Source of the DNA: Meconema thalassinum
Lineage: Eukaryota; Arthropoda; Insecta; Orthoptera; Tettigoniidae
DNA length: 64,000 nucleotides
Direction of reading: 5' to 3'
Assembly: GCA_946902985.2 (NCBI GenBank)
Contig: OX336389.2
Coordinates: forward strand, 128,065,572-128,129,571
Within the stretch, counting starts at the first letter, position 1, and every line of letters starts with the position of its first letter. The notes beneath the pieces were generated by a model. The model worked only from the letters and a program-made list of their open reading frames with translations. It ran no database searches and was not told where the DNA came from. Below, one piece after another: positions 11,123 through 22,606 of the stretch. The translations under genes and the position numbers were made by a program.

Positions 11123-14018
11123 TGGTGTATTCTTTGAATACACGGTACCTGAGAGATAATTTTTATTGCTTTTGCATGTTCTTTCTTTCCTCTTTGTCAA
11201 ACACCAACAGTGATCTTCTATTTTCTCTTTGGTTCCTGTCTCTTATGCTTTTCATGAGTCTGTTCTAGATATATACCTTCTGTGACCCACCTAGCGTCAT
11301 CTCGCAGCGAATCTCTGAAGCTCCTCAATTCTTCCTGGTGCTAGAGGACTTACTTATCCATTTGGCCACCAGATCCTGTTACCATCGCCAGCTATTTTCT
11401 CCTTGAGCAAGAGGACTACGTCTACTTCTTTACTCACCATGCTGCGCTAGCATCGCCTACTATCAACTCCTTGAAGACCATTCATCAAGAAGAACATTTA
11501 TTTTTGATAAGTTGGTTATGTTTATATGTTCTCCTTTTGTTTCCTACCCCCCACTCTTTTTCCCTTCCTTGGACCCTCCGTTCTCCGTTGAGCAGGTCTC
11601 ACTTCGCAATCGGCAGTTGACTCGGTCAGTTAAAGCTCCTCTCGAGCTAGTCTCCTCAAACCAAGAGGCACACTCTCTTCTACGCCATGTTGGCAAGGTA
11701 GTTGGCATCAAAGGAAACTTCGCCTTCAACATGAAATCAAGATAAGTACCATCTTAAAAGTTATAACCTCATCTTCATGGTTTTAACTTCCACGTGCTTT
11801 AAACGATACTTTTATAGACAGTGTGAAATTATTTATTTTGGGGCAAAAATCATTCTTCGTGGGATTTGCCATGTTGAGCTTTTGCTCGTATAAGCTAATC
11901 TTACTAAAAAAGAGCTTTTCTTAAGCTATTCAAATGAGAAATCCTCTCACTACGTGGGATATTACCTAATACCCGCTGTCTATAATTCACCAAGCTAGTT
12001 CCTCCGTTGGATTTTCTCAACCCCATTTTTCTACTAAGGTCGTTCTGGAACCTTCTAGATTCGGTATTTCATCTACAAGTCCTGCCGTTGAAATTTTCAC
12101 TCATTTGTGAGTATGCTATTTAAAATTGAAGAATCTCATTCCTGAATTAAAAGCTCAATAGCTAACTTTCTTCCACCGCTGGAACCGCTGGAATGTTCTA
12201 TGGCACATTTAATTGTAACTCACAACTTTCTCAAGAAATAGACTCTCACCTATATAGTGCAATCAGTTATTTCCATAATTGCAATAATTTTCTTTCTCAT
12301 AAACTTTAGTGTTTCTATAGTGAACTTTGCATCCATCTTTATAGACTACAGTGATAACCAGTGCTTGCTCCACGTTTCTACCGCGTCGCGATCGTCCGTT
12401 TACATTAAATACGGCCATGAACATTGATCCTATATCCCAATGATCTTTCCTCAACCTTCTACTAACAACCCATATTAATAAAATTGTAACTTTTCTATAA
12501 GGTGTCACTCACGAAGTGCCCTTCCAACTTTGCTAGTTTAACATTAATTAAATTCTGTATAATTACGTGTGTGACACACGATTCAAATTCACATTGTTCC
12601 TTTCCTATAATCAGGGAAAACAATTCTTTAAACTCTTGAGCGAGTCATGTTCAGGTTTCACGAAATGGAAACTGTCCCATTTGGCTAGTGATTCCTACTC
12701 AAACTTGGGAAGTCTAGAACCTTCCTTTTAACTTTCTTCAGGTTTCACAGTAAGTGACCTGCCCTTATTTGCATAATAACCAACGTTAATTCTGTATAAA
12801 TATAAGAAGTTGTAGGAACTTCTATCTTATTCTTCATGTTTTTCTTATTGTTATTTTAAAAGTTTTCACTCTTTCTAGAATATTCTCTCAGGAATTTCTT
12901 AAGGTACACTCTTTGTACTCCAATTAACGTTCCAACTTTAATTACTTCATTGGTTATTTGTTTAAATCTTATAAAGATTTTAGAAACATGTAAGGTTTTA
13001 AACCTCATAAATTGTCAATTGCCTGGAGCAATCGTTTAATGTGAGGAGGTCTGCGACCCCATTTCTTAAAAAAGTTTAAATGAACTATGTTTGTCAAAAT
13101 TATATTACATAATTGTTAATTTCCTCAAACTTCTTTGAATTGTTAAATAAATGAAGCGTTTCTTTTCGCTTTTTCATTTTCTAATACAAAGTTTAGGCAA
13201 AATCCTGTCTTCCTTGGCTCTCCCTACTCAATGCCATTAAAATCATTAATAAGGCTTTCACCATTTGTTGCATTTGAGCAAGAACTCTTAATTTTCATCT
13301 CACTAAAGTTCCTTTTAGCTTTAATAGCTAATTCTAATTGGCCAGTAAGGCAAGTAAAGCTCGCTAAGCCAGCTACCTGCTTGTGGAGACCCTCTCCGAA
13401 AACTTATGGTCAGTTTTCTAAAAGATAAGTGTTTCTTTTTGTCTAAACTTCTAGCCGGCTCCTCGCTGAGTAAAAGCTTAGCCATTTTCCAATGCAACCA
13501 TTGGTTCATTTACCAAAATTACTCTATAAGGCATAATCTTTTATCATTTTCCTTCTTAGAGACACTTGGTCGCCTTTACAGGAACTCCATAATTTTGGAA
13601 ATTGAAAATACCAAACCCGAGTTAAATCATTGGCATTTTTCGAATTATTTTGCAAAAACGAATTTCTTTGAGCAGACGTACAGTAAATTTGTTACTCTCA
13701 GTCTTGCCAGACCATCACTCTTCCCCATAGTAGTTTTATATATGCTTGAGAGGGATTATACGAAAGCCACTCTCTTGCAAACCGCCCAAGTACTATCTGT
13801 GTTCCCCGTCTGCTTAGACCAAGTCCTTACTCATTTTAGGTATCCGAGAGCGGATTTTCGGCGGCAACCACCTTTAAGTGTGTTTAAAGTTAAACTTATT
13901 AATTTTGTGGGACTCTCCTCCTATCTTTCTATCCTTTTTCTCCAATCCAAAATCTACTTCCTTTTCTTAATCATCTTCCCTTGGTGGGTGGGTTATTCCT
14001 CAGCCAATAATCTACCCA
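11123..14018 (+). repeat. BEL 3' LTR (2,896 bp)
   Basis: Copy of 2627-5522 with the same TG...CA ends and the same length. The TATA block recurs near 12795-12802. It ends exactly before the second CGTGT target copy. Confidence 0.95.
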
Positions 14019-14786
14019 CGTGTGCTGTGCCTGCGCTGAGCTACTCATTTTGGTTTTATAATCAAATGGTGTAAAACGGACATCGAAGTTCTTAAGCGAA
14101 AATTGAGAACGTTATTCACAAAAGAAAGGAAACACCACCGAAGATCTTCAGTAGAGCGAATGACTCAATGCAGAAGCCTAGGTGGACTGGGGTTTGTTGG
14201 TATCGACATCCAGATGAAACGACAGATAGACAGCCTTAGTGAGTACTTCTACGCAGAAGCGAGTTCATCTATACTGCACAGAGCTATCAGTGAGGCGGAC
14301 AGATCAAAACCACTCGTCGTGTGTCGACTAGAGATTCAGCATCAATTACAAACTAGCCTTTAGAAGCAAAGCCTCTGCCTAGAACACATCCACATAAGGT
14401 GAGTCAAACTACTGACACACTTCAGGGCAGATATATCCATAAACTGAAGGTTGTATGCTTGCAAATCAAGACTAAAGCATCCCTACAGGGAACTACCTAA
14501 AGTTCACTGTAAAACATCAAGCAGTGCAAGATGATAAGTGCCACTGTTGTGTGTCAAGAGTCAGAAATATTACAGTATATTACATCTGCAAGTAGACATT
14601 TTCTGGCGACGCCGGAGCACAAAAAGTAACATGATGTAGTAGCTAAAATCTGGCACAGCCTCTGAGAGGAAAGGGAGTTCCTTATTACCAATATCAGCCA
14701 GAGAGTGTGCTTGAAAACAATGACAAGTTGTATTGGGACCGAACATTCCTGACCAATCGGTATCGCACAAAATTTAGTTATGATCT
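14019..14786 (+). pseudogene. LINE reverse transcriptase remnant, 3' part
   Basis: Continuation of the element broken at 2626. The frame entering 14024 matches the frame leaving 2626 once a single CGTGT is kept. A recognisable C-terminal stretch at 14100-14363 includes MTQCRSLGGLGFV. Further degenerate homology (ESVLENDKLYWDRTFLTNRY, about 14700-14762) resembles the region after the palm in R2-like LINE proteins. Several stops and frame changes make it non-functional. The 3' end is not defined; a SINE fragment follows directly. Confidence 0.7.
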
Positions 14787-14873
14787 GATAGTTGGAACAG
14801 GGTACACTTAGCCTCGTGAGTCAAAACTGAGAAGAGGTGGGTTCGATTTTCATCAAATGTAGTGTAAACTTAT
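14787..14873 (+). mobile_element. SINE family B fragment
   Basis: GTTGGAACAGGGTACACTTA and the following GTGGGTTCGAT match the body of the SINE copies at 45460 and 46199. Head and tail are missing. Confidence 0.55.
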
Positions 14874-15463
14874 GAGGTCAATTTATGTCGGCGCAAGCGT
14901 GCATGTTTGTATATAAGTGTGTTTGTGTGTCCTAATAAGTATTGTTTAAATAAAGTGATTTGAATGAAATATGGGTAGAAATTATTGTAATTCCGTACGA
15001 CCCCGACCGTGCTTTTCGTATTTCAAAGTGCGACACAAATACAATATGGCGGCTGCGCAAAGAACTTCACACGACTCAATATCTCGGAAAATATTACGGC
15101 AATCAAACTGAAATTTTGTACTATGATAAAAGTATATGCAACAAATTTACGTACGCGACATCCAGAAGTGATGAACACAATACTAACTGCGAATTTCAAA
15201 AACTGAATTGAATTTTCTAGCACCCTAATTATCCAAATGTAGTGATATTGATGCAAGGAATCTTTATTTAGAGCTAAATATTTTGATCCTTAGTGTAATT
15301 CAAATGTTTTCAAAAACGAAATATGGTGCTATGTGAATAACGAAATAGCCTATTTTCATTCTACTGGTGTTTTCCATTAAGAACTCTACCTCCTATTAAA
15401 AGTATTTTCCATGTGATGTACTAACCACCTACGTTGCGATAAAGTACAATATAATAATCAAGT
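14874..15463. other. AT-rich intergenic DNA
   Basis: No gene recognised. The segment around 15330-15380 recurs near 17965-18011 (AATAGCCTATTTTCAT...CTACTGGT), so part is an old dispersed repeat. Confidence 0.45.
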
Positions 15464-15769
15464 CAACCCCCTGGCACTATCCAGCCCATGACGGGCTAAG
15501 GCCGACCAAGCGACCGCTGCCCAGCCATTTGGCCTGCAGATATTGGGGTGACGCGTGATCAGCGCGTCGGGTCCCCTCGGCCGTTAATCTTGGTATTCGT
15601 GATCGGGGCGCTGTCTCACTGTCAGACAGCTACTCAATTGTCCTCACGAGGCTGAGTGCACCCCGTTCCAACCCTCACGTCAGTTTTAAAATCCCTGACG
15701 GAGCCGGGGATCGAACCCGGGGCCTCCGGGTGAGAGGCAGGCGCGCTACCCCAACACCACGGGGCCGGC
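15464..15769 (-). mobile_element. tRNA-derived SINE, family A, full length
   Basis: Reads on the minus strand from a tRNA-like head ending at 15769 (GCCGGCCCCGTGGTGTTGGG; B box GGTTCGATCCCC near 15706-15717) through a body with an inverted CCTCGTGAGGAC motif to a tail near 15464. Such SINEs are transcribed by RNA polymerase III from the head and mobilised by LINE enzymes. Best-preserved family A copy. Confidence 0.8.
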
Positions 15770-15798
15770 ATAATATAACAATACTAATAATAATAATA

Positions 15799-16029
15799 AC
15801 TGGCACTACAGCCCATGAGGACCTAGGCCTGCCAAGCACCGCTGCCCAGCGGGTTGGCCTGCAGATATTGGGGTGAGGCGTGGTCAGCGCGTCGGGTCCC
15901 CTCGGCCGTTAATATTGGGTTTCATGACCGGGGCGCTGCCACACTGTCAAGACAGCTACCCAATTGTCCTCACGAGGCTGAGTGCACCCCGTTCCAGCCC
16001 CCAGGTCAGTTTCTAACATCCCTGACGGA
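15799..16029 (-). mobile_element. SINE family A, head missing
   Basis: Body and tail match 15464-15769 closely, but the sequence breaks off at CTGACGGA before the tRNA-like head. A short TAA repeat (15771-15798) separates the two copies. Confidence 0.75.
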
Positions 16030-16317
16030 TGTTCAAAAGTGTCAAAGTGCGATTTGATGCTAGTTTAACGAAGTAAGTATAGTGATTTATACATGCATAT
16101 CGTATTAATTCGACTTAGGACAGTGTGCATTCATTACATTCATTTAACTTATTTGTCTACCTCACAAATGCTCTACAAAACATTAATGTTTTCACTTTTA
16201 CACATTTAAAGTTATTAGGAAAGTAACACCAGATCCCAACATCGATTTGTTTCGACGTTCAACGTATTTTTCAATCATTAGTCACTAGTATTATTTTTTA
16301 TTTATCTATAGAATATC
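16030..16317. other. AT-rich spacer
   Basis: Nothing recognised between two truncated family A SINEs. Confidence 0.4.
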
Positions 16318-16449
16318 TGGGTCCCCTCGGCCGTTAATCTTGGGTTTTGTGACCGGGGCGATGCCACACTGTCAGACAGCTACTCTATTGTCCTCACGAG
16401 GCTGAGTGCATCCCGTTCCAGCCCCCAGGTCAGTTTCTAACATCCCTGC
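16318..16449 (-). mobile_element. SINE family A internal fragment
   Basis: GTCCCCTCGGCCGTTAATCT through CATCCCTGCA matches the middle of the neighbouring copies; both ends are missing. Confidence 0.7.
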
Positions 16450-16717
16450 ATTGGGTGCGGCAAACAAGCTTTCTTCACGAACATCTAGGTCTTCATCCTC
16501 CAAGATCTTATCTTCCGGTGCTTCATTATCCTCAAGTTCAACAAGTGATGATTCGGACTCTGAAGACGATGACGACTGGTGTAACAATATAACTTACGAT
16601 CAAAACGTTGACGAAGAACTAGACAGTAGCGACGATTGCCTTCATGTTAAGGCGAAGAAAACATCTGGAGAAAATTCTCATAGCTCCACATCGTTACGAA
16701 CACAATCAGTTATTTAG
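16450..16717 (+). other. Ser/Asp-rich open frame, unidentified
   Basis: Downstream of the SINE fragment a frame continues as a Ser-rich then acidic stretch (DDSDSEDDDDW) to a stop at 16717. Acidic N-termini of this kind occur in transposases such as piggyBac, but no catalytic domain follows, so I assign no function. The apparent ATG at 16406 lies within the SINE. Confidence 0.2.
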
Positions 16718-18011
16718 ACTCAAATTCTATTTATAAGAACAGTTCAACTAACAGTAAACCAGGTGTGTCCCTTTTGGTAAGCCCTGTGAAGAAAGGTGTA
16801 AAACGCTAGAGAAATATACACCAATCGAATAGGAATCTCCGGAAGAAATCACGGAAGAGTGGATGTCAAAGAGCTTGCTTCTAACATGTTTTCTGTAAAT
16901 TAGTCAGATGTAAAAGTAATGAAAGTGTAAAAAGATTATACACGCCCCATTTCATACAAGTCGTCATACAAAACTGACTTTGAAACAATGACTGTAATTA
17001 AAAGGAAGAAACTTCCTGACAATCTCACCTTAAGACCTGCATTTCCTTCAAATAGCTTCAAAGAAGTAGGACGACCTTACGATATTGGTGAAAATGAATT
17101 CTATCCCCAAATTCGATTTACCCTTCTATGCCAATTTGTAATGAGTCCTGAACATGCCAAGTTGAATGTGGTTATATTTCAGTTTTGGTGTTTTACTTGT
17201 TCCTTGAATTATTACATGGACAGTTATTATATTGATGTAATCATGTCTATTCTTATCAGTGCGCTGTTGTTTAAATTATTGTTTTGTATTTCAAGATTTG
17301 ATTGAAGGTATCAAAGAAAATATCTCACTTGCATCATAATCTTGATTTTTTTCTTTCAATATTTATTCTGACTGAAAAAAATACGAGCATTAAGTCAAAC
17401 ATATCTGAGTTAAAATCTTTTTTTTTTTTTTCACGGTCAAGAAAGCCATATTTTAAGTTACGTCGCGCTTCGAATGTAATTTTTATAACAAGAGTGTCAC
17501 AAGTGAAAATTTTCTGAAATATAATGTTGCAGAATGCAATTATTAATCTCAAAAATGTGTCATGTGGTATTATATTTAAAGCTATTCGTTTTTTTTTTTT
17601 CATATATGTCTACTGCATAACCCAAAAATATTTATTCTTGGAATTATACAAATATAAAATCTTTCAATCCATCTCCTGCAAAATAGTATTTTTTGAGATA
17701 TGACGTTGTTCTATTTAGTGAGCGATATCATATGTTTTCCGTTATGTTCTTTCCACGACAATTGTAAGATGATGATTTAAGCTAATCTCATTCAGATTGT
17801 GTCATTAAGCATAATTAACACACCGAACTGAAAAGGGTTGCAATTCTGGCTGTATGACATTCATTTTAAACATAGGACATGAAATACATAGCCTAGGGGA
17901 ACGACATTCTCCTCAAATGTCTAAATGTGTTGCTTTTATGCTTTATCTAATAAATTAACAAGTAGTTCCGTGAAGAACTAAATAGCCTATTTTCATATAT
18001 CCTACTGGTAT
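16718..18011. other. AT-rich DNA, no gene seen
   Basis: Contains poly-T runs (about 17420-17431 and 17590-17600) and short chance frames. No family recognised. Confidence 0.45.
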
Positions 18012-18530
18012 TTTATGTTCGACCCTAACTATTATGTGTCAGAAAAAACTATCATAATGAGGCTCATTATAACACTATTTTTCATTATGAAACAGTTTCT
18101 CCCACCAATCAGAGCTCAAGATACAGTTGTGTGACCAATTAGATAAGGATACCTTCGCGCATGCGCTCAAAATCCAACATGTCTATATAAATTACCGAAA
18201 GTGCACCGTCCATATGTTCGCGTAAATAAACTGGTGAATATGAGACAAGAAATAGCACTGTACCTTAATATCCCCAAAACCAATTTCTACACAGCGCGTG
18301 GTTTTGAAACGACTTCGGTGACAGTTTTACTGAATACTGAATGTGAATACAATCTGAACATATGGCACTGAAGCACACAGAGCGCATGCGTCGGTTGTCC
18401 AGAGAGCTTGGAAAACTGAGATATACTACCCACCGCAGCACCCGATCACAACATTCTAGTGACCGAACAGGTATTTATGAATATTTATGTTAAAACATAT
18501 AATAAAGTTATAATTATCGTCGAACATAAA
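18012..18530. mobile_element. candidate MITE with 12-bp inverted ends
   Basis: TTTATGTTCGAC at 18012-18023 is inverted at 18519-18530 (GTCGAACATAAA), with weaker similarity further in. The left flank (CCTACTGGT) is part of a repeat also present near 15360, which lacks this insert. It contains CCAAT-type motifs and a TATATAAA. No target duplication is obvious and there is no coding capacity. Confidence 0.4.
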
Positions 18531-18547
18531 CAGTCGTATGCAACTCG

Positions 18548-18643
18548 CCTATAATGGTAATTAAGACACTCGTATGGAAATTATAAAACTCGCATACGCT
18601 TGTTTTATACAAATACTCGTGTCTTAATTATCTCCATTATAGG
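18548..18643. repeat. short inverted repeat
   Basis: CCTATAATGG followed by TAATTAAGACACTCGTA (18548-18574) pairs with 18614-18643, giving a stem of about 27 bp with a roughly 40-base loop. Probably the end of a foldback element. Confidence 0.55.
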
Positions 18644-18677
18644 CTCTTTGCATAATGTACTATTCTATTATCAGACT

Positions 18678-18890
18678 GGCTGCGTGTCTCAGCGGTAACC
18701 TTTTCGCCTGCTGTTCCCAAGGTTGCAGGATTGAATCCAGGCGCAGTCAGTTGGTATTTGAGGGAGCGCAAATGCGAAGGAGCCGTGTCAGTGATCTACT
18801 GGCACATTAAAGATCCACTTCGGGGCAAACCCCCGGCGTCTCTAAGGCCGCGGTAGTTAAAAGGGATGTAAAATCAATAACATTATTATT
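18678..18890 (+). mobile_element. tRNA-derived SINE, family C
   Basis: Head GGCTGCGTGTCTCAGCGGTA with B-box-like GGATTGAATCC, body with TGGCACATTAAAGATCC, ending AAAAGGGATGTAAAATCAAT and ATT repeats. Copies of the same family lie at 53247-53474 (minus) and 62805-63090 (plus). Confidence 0.8.
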
Positions 18891-19162
18891 TTGTTCTATT
18901 AAAAAGTCCCACGGCTATTAAAAGGATTTCCCATGTTACACGACCTACCTCTCCACGTACACCATTTCATGAAGAAAGTATGTGCTAGAATATATAATTC
19001 GCAGTATCGGTGAATAAGACTTCTGTGAGATGGCGTCTTTCTGTAACGCGCCATGGGAGTCTAATTTAGTAAAGTCAACTGCACGGCTTCTCTGATTTAG
19101 GAAAAGTAAGCTGCAGAATTTAGTGCCATTAGATTATGATTATATATATATTTTTTTTTTTT
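18891..19162. other. spacer ending in poly-T
   Basis: No gene recognised. A TATATATA and T-run (19141-19167) probably belongs to the tail of the following SINE. Confidence 0.4.
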
Positions 19163-19487
19163 TTTTTGCGTATGGCTTTTAGTGCCGAGAGTGTCCGAGG
19201 ACATGTTCGGCTCGCCAGTTTTGTAGCTGCTTCGAGACGGACACCCAATGGGTGAGCTACAATTACCGTTGGGGAGGAAAGTTTGGATGTAAGGACGAGG
19301 AGTTGGAAGGTAGCGGCTGTGGCCTATAGTTAAGGACCAATCCCGGCATTTGCCTGGAAGGAAGATGGGAAACCACAGAAGACCATCTTCAAGGTTGCCG
19401 GCGGGGGGAATCCAAACCTCCTCGCCTCCCGGATGTGAGCGACTGCCAGCAGCCATGCCGTAACGACCACGGCTAACTCACCCGGTA
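19163..19487 (-). mobile_element. SINE-like repeat, family D
   Basis: On the minus strand a tRNA-like head (GGTGAGTTAGCCGTGGTCGT, B-box-like GGTTTGGATTCC) ends at 19487. The body shares GGAAACCACAGAAGACCATC-type motifs with family B. The tail is poly-A (plus-strand poly-T near 19150). Confidence 0.55.
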
Positions 19488-20699
19488 TGATTATAATAAT
19501 AACGAATCTTCTTTTCATTCGTTTGAATCGTGTACCCATGTGAGTAATTTCCATGGAAAACATGCTTCTGCCTCCAGCCAGCATCAGTCCTCAGGCGTGT
19601 ACCGTCCACCCACTGAGCAGTTGCATATTTTTGATCTGAGACTAAAAGGTATCAACTCTACAATGATAAAGCACAACTCTATTCTAAAGACTTTAATTCA
19701 GCTCTAAATCATGGCTTCAAACACACAAAAACACAATCCCAACAATATAACACAAAACAAAGAAAATTACCCCTACAATCCACTAATATTCACGCTTTAT
19801 CCTTGCAAATCCAGATGATTATTCATTCATTTACCCTGAGATTGACATCAAAATTCATTCTCAAGTGCGCTAATGCACATGTAAATTACACATAAACTGT
19901 ACTTATAATCTTATGTCACCTGTTGTGACCTCTTTCAATTCACAAGCTTAATTGTTTACTCTCAACACATCTTAATTTACATTATGCGTACACTTGTGTT
20001 TTGTATCTCTTTTCCCACCAAAATGCTTTACCATGCATTAACCAATTTATGGGTTGCACATCAAATTTACTTGCAACTCCACAATTATATGTAATCATAC
20101 CTCGTTCTGCAGTTCCCTTCTGCAGTCCCATTTTCTACAGTTCCACTGTATGCCGTTTTGATTTCAATTTCAAAAATTCCGTTACCGCTGTGTCGGATGG
20201 TATATTATGCTACCCTTGCGTGGGCATAGCCTATGGCATCTAGTGTCGACCTTTAGAGCTAAGTAACACTGTCAGTAAAAAAATGCAACTTCCAACAACT
20301 CATAAGTTTGCCAAGTATTCCGTTATAAGAACGATCCTTAATTAACAATGTGTTTCAAACCACACAAATTCATTATACAATACAACAATGACTCCTTTCA
20401 TTACAAACAGGGTTTCAAAGTCTGTCCATTCTAAATGTCAACCTTCAAAGGTCGTTTAAAAATCTCCCCCACGGAGCTACTTGTATACAATGGGAATGAG
20501 TCGAGCGGTTAAAAACACGTGCGCTGTCCCTCCCTACTCACTTCTCTGTTTACCTCCAAGCAGTAACAAGATTTTAAATATAATAGTGCAGTCTCAATGA
20601 CCCACATATCCCATATGATTTCAACTAAATTGTATGCAAGACAGGTTATGGGCGTGTTTAAATATTTATTCCTAACCTTAGGATATTAATAACTGGCCT
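19488..20699. other. AT-rich DNA, no gene seen
   Basis: Short frames only (for example 20001-20243) with no recognisable motif. Confidence 0.4.
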
Positions 20700-20978
20700 C
20701 AACAGGTCCATTGCATTATATGAAGGAACGAGATTCATCCTCACTGGTCGAACTGGCTAGCCGGTATCTTATTAAATGCTACGGTCAGGCACATCCTGCC
20801 GCCAGTTAAATTCACTTCTCAGGAGCTGAATTATTTCAATAACTAGTTCTCGGTCGACATCAGGTATCATGCAGAGGTTTCCATTGTTATCCTCTCATAC
20901 ACCACAGGATTCGAACCCGGAACATTTCATGGCAATCCACAGAGCTAGGGTTAATCACTAAAATACGCTCTGGCCATA
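20700..20978 (-). mobile_element. SINE-like repeat, family F
   Basis: Minus-strand tRNA-like head near 20895-20978, with B box GGGTTCGAATCC at about 20909-20920 and an A-box-like stretch near 20970. The body extends leftward; its far boundary is not defined. Confidence 0.4.
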
Positions 20979-21614
20979 ATAAATATCTCTGTATGCCCTA
21001 GGCTATACGAGATTTCACACGTCGAAATAGATTACCTGGCTTCCGTGACTATTGTGCTATGATCTCGTCCTTTAATTAGTAAGATAAATCTATCAATTAC
21101 TCTTACAAGCTTATTCACAAGCTGCAAATTCAATTCTCTATTAAACTCTTCCATTCCCTAGATTCTTGCATATTTATTCCCATTATCATAATATACTCTG
21201 ATATTAAATTGCTTTTCTTAGCCCTTCATGTCTAATATTACTGCTTGGATAGATAAATATTCCAATTAGCATATATATTTTGCTTACAACCATTTTTCCC
21301 TGATGTGTATTCATTTATTCTTTTTAATATTATTGTTATTATTACTGACATGAATTACAATAACCCGACACAACGTAACCATTTTAATAACCGAACATCC
21401 GTGTTCGTTACGTTAAGTTTTTATATAACTGAATTGCCATGTTACAATAGTGGTAACGATTTATCCACTCAATGATGTACAAAAACATCTCAACTTGACT
21501 AAAATCAACACAACAATACTAATTTGAGGCTCTACCTCCTAAAATTGACTCTTATGGCATATTTTATACTTTTTGAAATCACTCAACATACAGTGGAATA
21601 TAATTGCTATAAAA

Positions 21615-21713
21615 TCATGGTTTTGGGGTACTTACATCGGCTAGTCTGGTGGCTCCAACCACGCATTTCTTCCAGTAATGCCCGCCATTATTTGCAAAAT
21701 TAGCGAGGAATTC
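21615..21713 (-). other. short coding-like stretch, unidentified
   Basis: A 32-codon minus-strand frame (NNGGHYWKKCVVGATRLAD core) runs to a stop at 21615. It overlaps a good splice-donor-like GTAAGT (minus, 21635-21630). Composition looks protein-like, but I know no family and it may be noncoding LTR sequence. Confidence 0.2.
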
Positions 21714-21894
21714 TTATACTTATAACACACATTTTACATAACTTTTGCCTTACAAGACACACGGCACTTTTCCTTTCCATATTGAAGCTGTTGCCTCCTT
21801 ATTCACACAACACGTGATAGCACTTGTGACACTATTAATCTTACATATATTTAACAACTCATCATTACAATCACACGCTCACTATTTACATTTC

Positions 21895-22065
21895 TTACTG
21901 GTTGACTTTTCCTGGCAAGATATCTGAAATGCAGACGTTGAAGATCTCCTCCTCGCTGCTATCCGCATCCTGATTGAAAGTCTCGATTCTCTGCCTAAGG
22001 ATTCCTATCGATTCCCCAAACTGTCTATCAATCTCTATCCTTCGATAAATTTCCTGATATCGCAT
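21895..22065 (-). other. small open frame, 56 codons, unidentified
   Basis: Begins MRYQEIYRRIEIDRQFGESI and ends with an acidic stretch (DADSSEEEIF) and ILPGKVNQ. It lies about 510 bases downstream of the minus-strand core promoter at 22573-22606. It could be a small retroelement or host exon, or chance. Confidence 0.2.
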
Positions 22066-22572
22066 AAATATGCTTGCATATCGTCCTGAGCGTTAATTAT
22101 ATTGGTATTCTTATGAAATTTCACCAATCGCATAATAAAGTTTATCTCTGCGCAGTCCAACATCCTATGATCTGTCTAACCAATAGTTTACATACTGCGC
22201 TCAACCATTGTACATTGTACTTGTACAAATTATCACTCTCAATTGTCCTACTTTGTATATCACACGGCACATTTCCTACGTGCACAATAACATTCACTCG
22301 TAATGCCGACTATACAAATATGGTGCGACTGTCCTTAATAAATGGTATTAATAAATGTCTTACTGCACGGCTCTTCATGTTGAAGTCCGAGCATCCCTTC
22401 TCAACTTCGGTAACGCGCACTTCGCACTAGACTGCGGTTCAACTGATTACATTACTCGTTATTAATTCATGACTTAATGCATGATTATATGTTGCTGCAC
22501 TTAGAATGTTACAGTCCGCGCCTTTCTTCTCTGAGCTAGGGTGACGTGCTCCTCGCTCTCAAGTATGGTTCG

Positions 22573-22606
22573 ACTGACTGCCTCTGTCCTGGGTCCACCC
22601 CTTATA
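22573..22606 (-). promoter_or_regulatory. candidate core promoter, minus strand
   Basis: TATAAG starts at 22606 and an arthropod-type initiator TCAGT has its A at 22575, 31 bases downstream, the standard spacing. Probably the promoter of the Gypsy LTR. Confidence 0.5.

Larger units (their letters stand above)
2622..14023 (+). mobile_element. complete BEL/Pao LTR retrotransposon
   Basis: A full-length element with two 2,896-bp LTRs (2627-5522 and 11123-14018), both starting TG and ending CA. The 5-bp target duplication CGTGT lies at 2622-2626 and 14019-14023. Removing the element and one CGTGT copy makes the interrupted LINE reading frame continuous, so the boundaries are exact. By eye the LTRs differ at about seven positions (0.24%), indicating a very recent insertion. 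A single uninterrupted gag-pol frame fills the interior. It is the best candidate in the window for an active element. Family assignment rests on the DUF1759/DUF1758-like gag-protease arrangement, the BEL-type reverse transcriptase and the C-terminal DUF5641-like domain. Confidence 0.96.

Noticed and set aside
11086..11600. Envelope gene after BEL gag-pol
   Set aside because: The 3' LTR starts 37 bases after the stop; there is no room for one.
15700..15769. Possible tRNA gene on the minus strand
   Set aside because: A and B boxes are present but the sequence continues as a SINE body and matches other dispersed copies; no complete cloverleaf was established.
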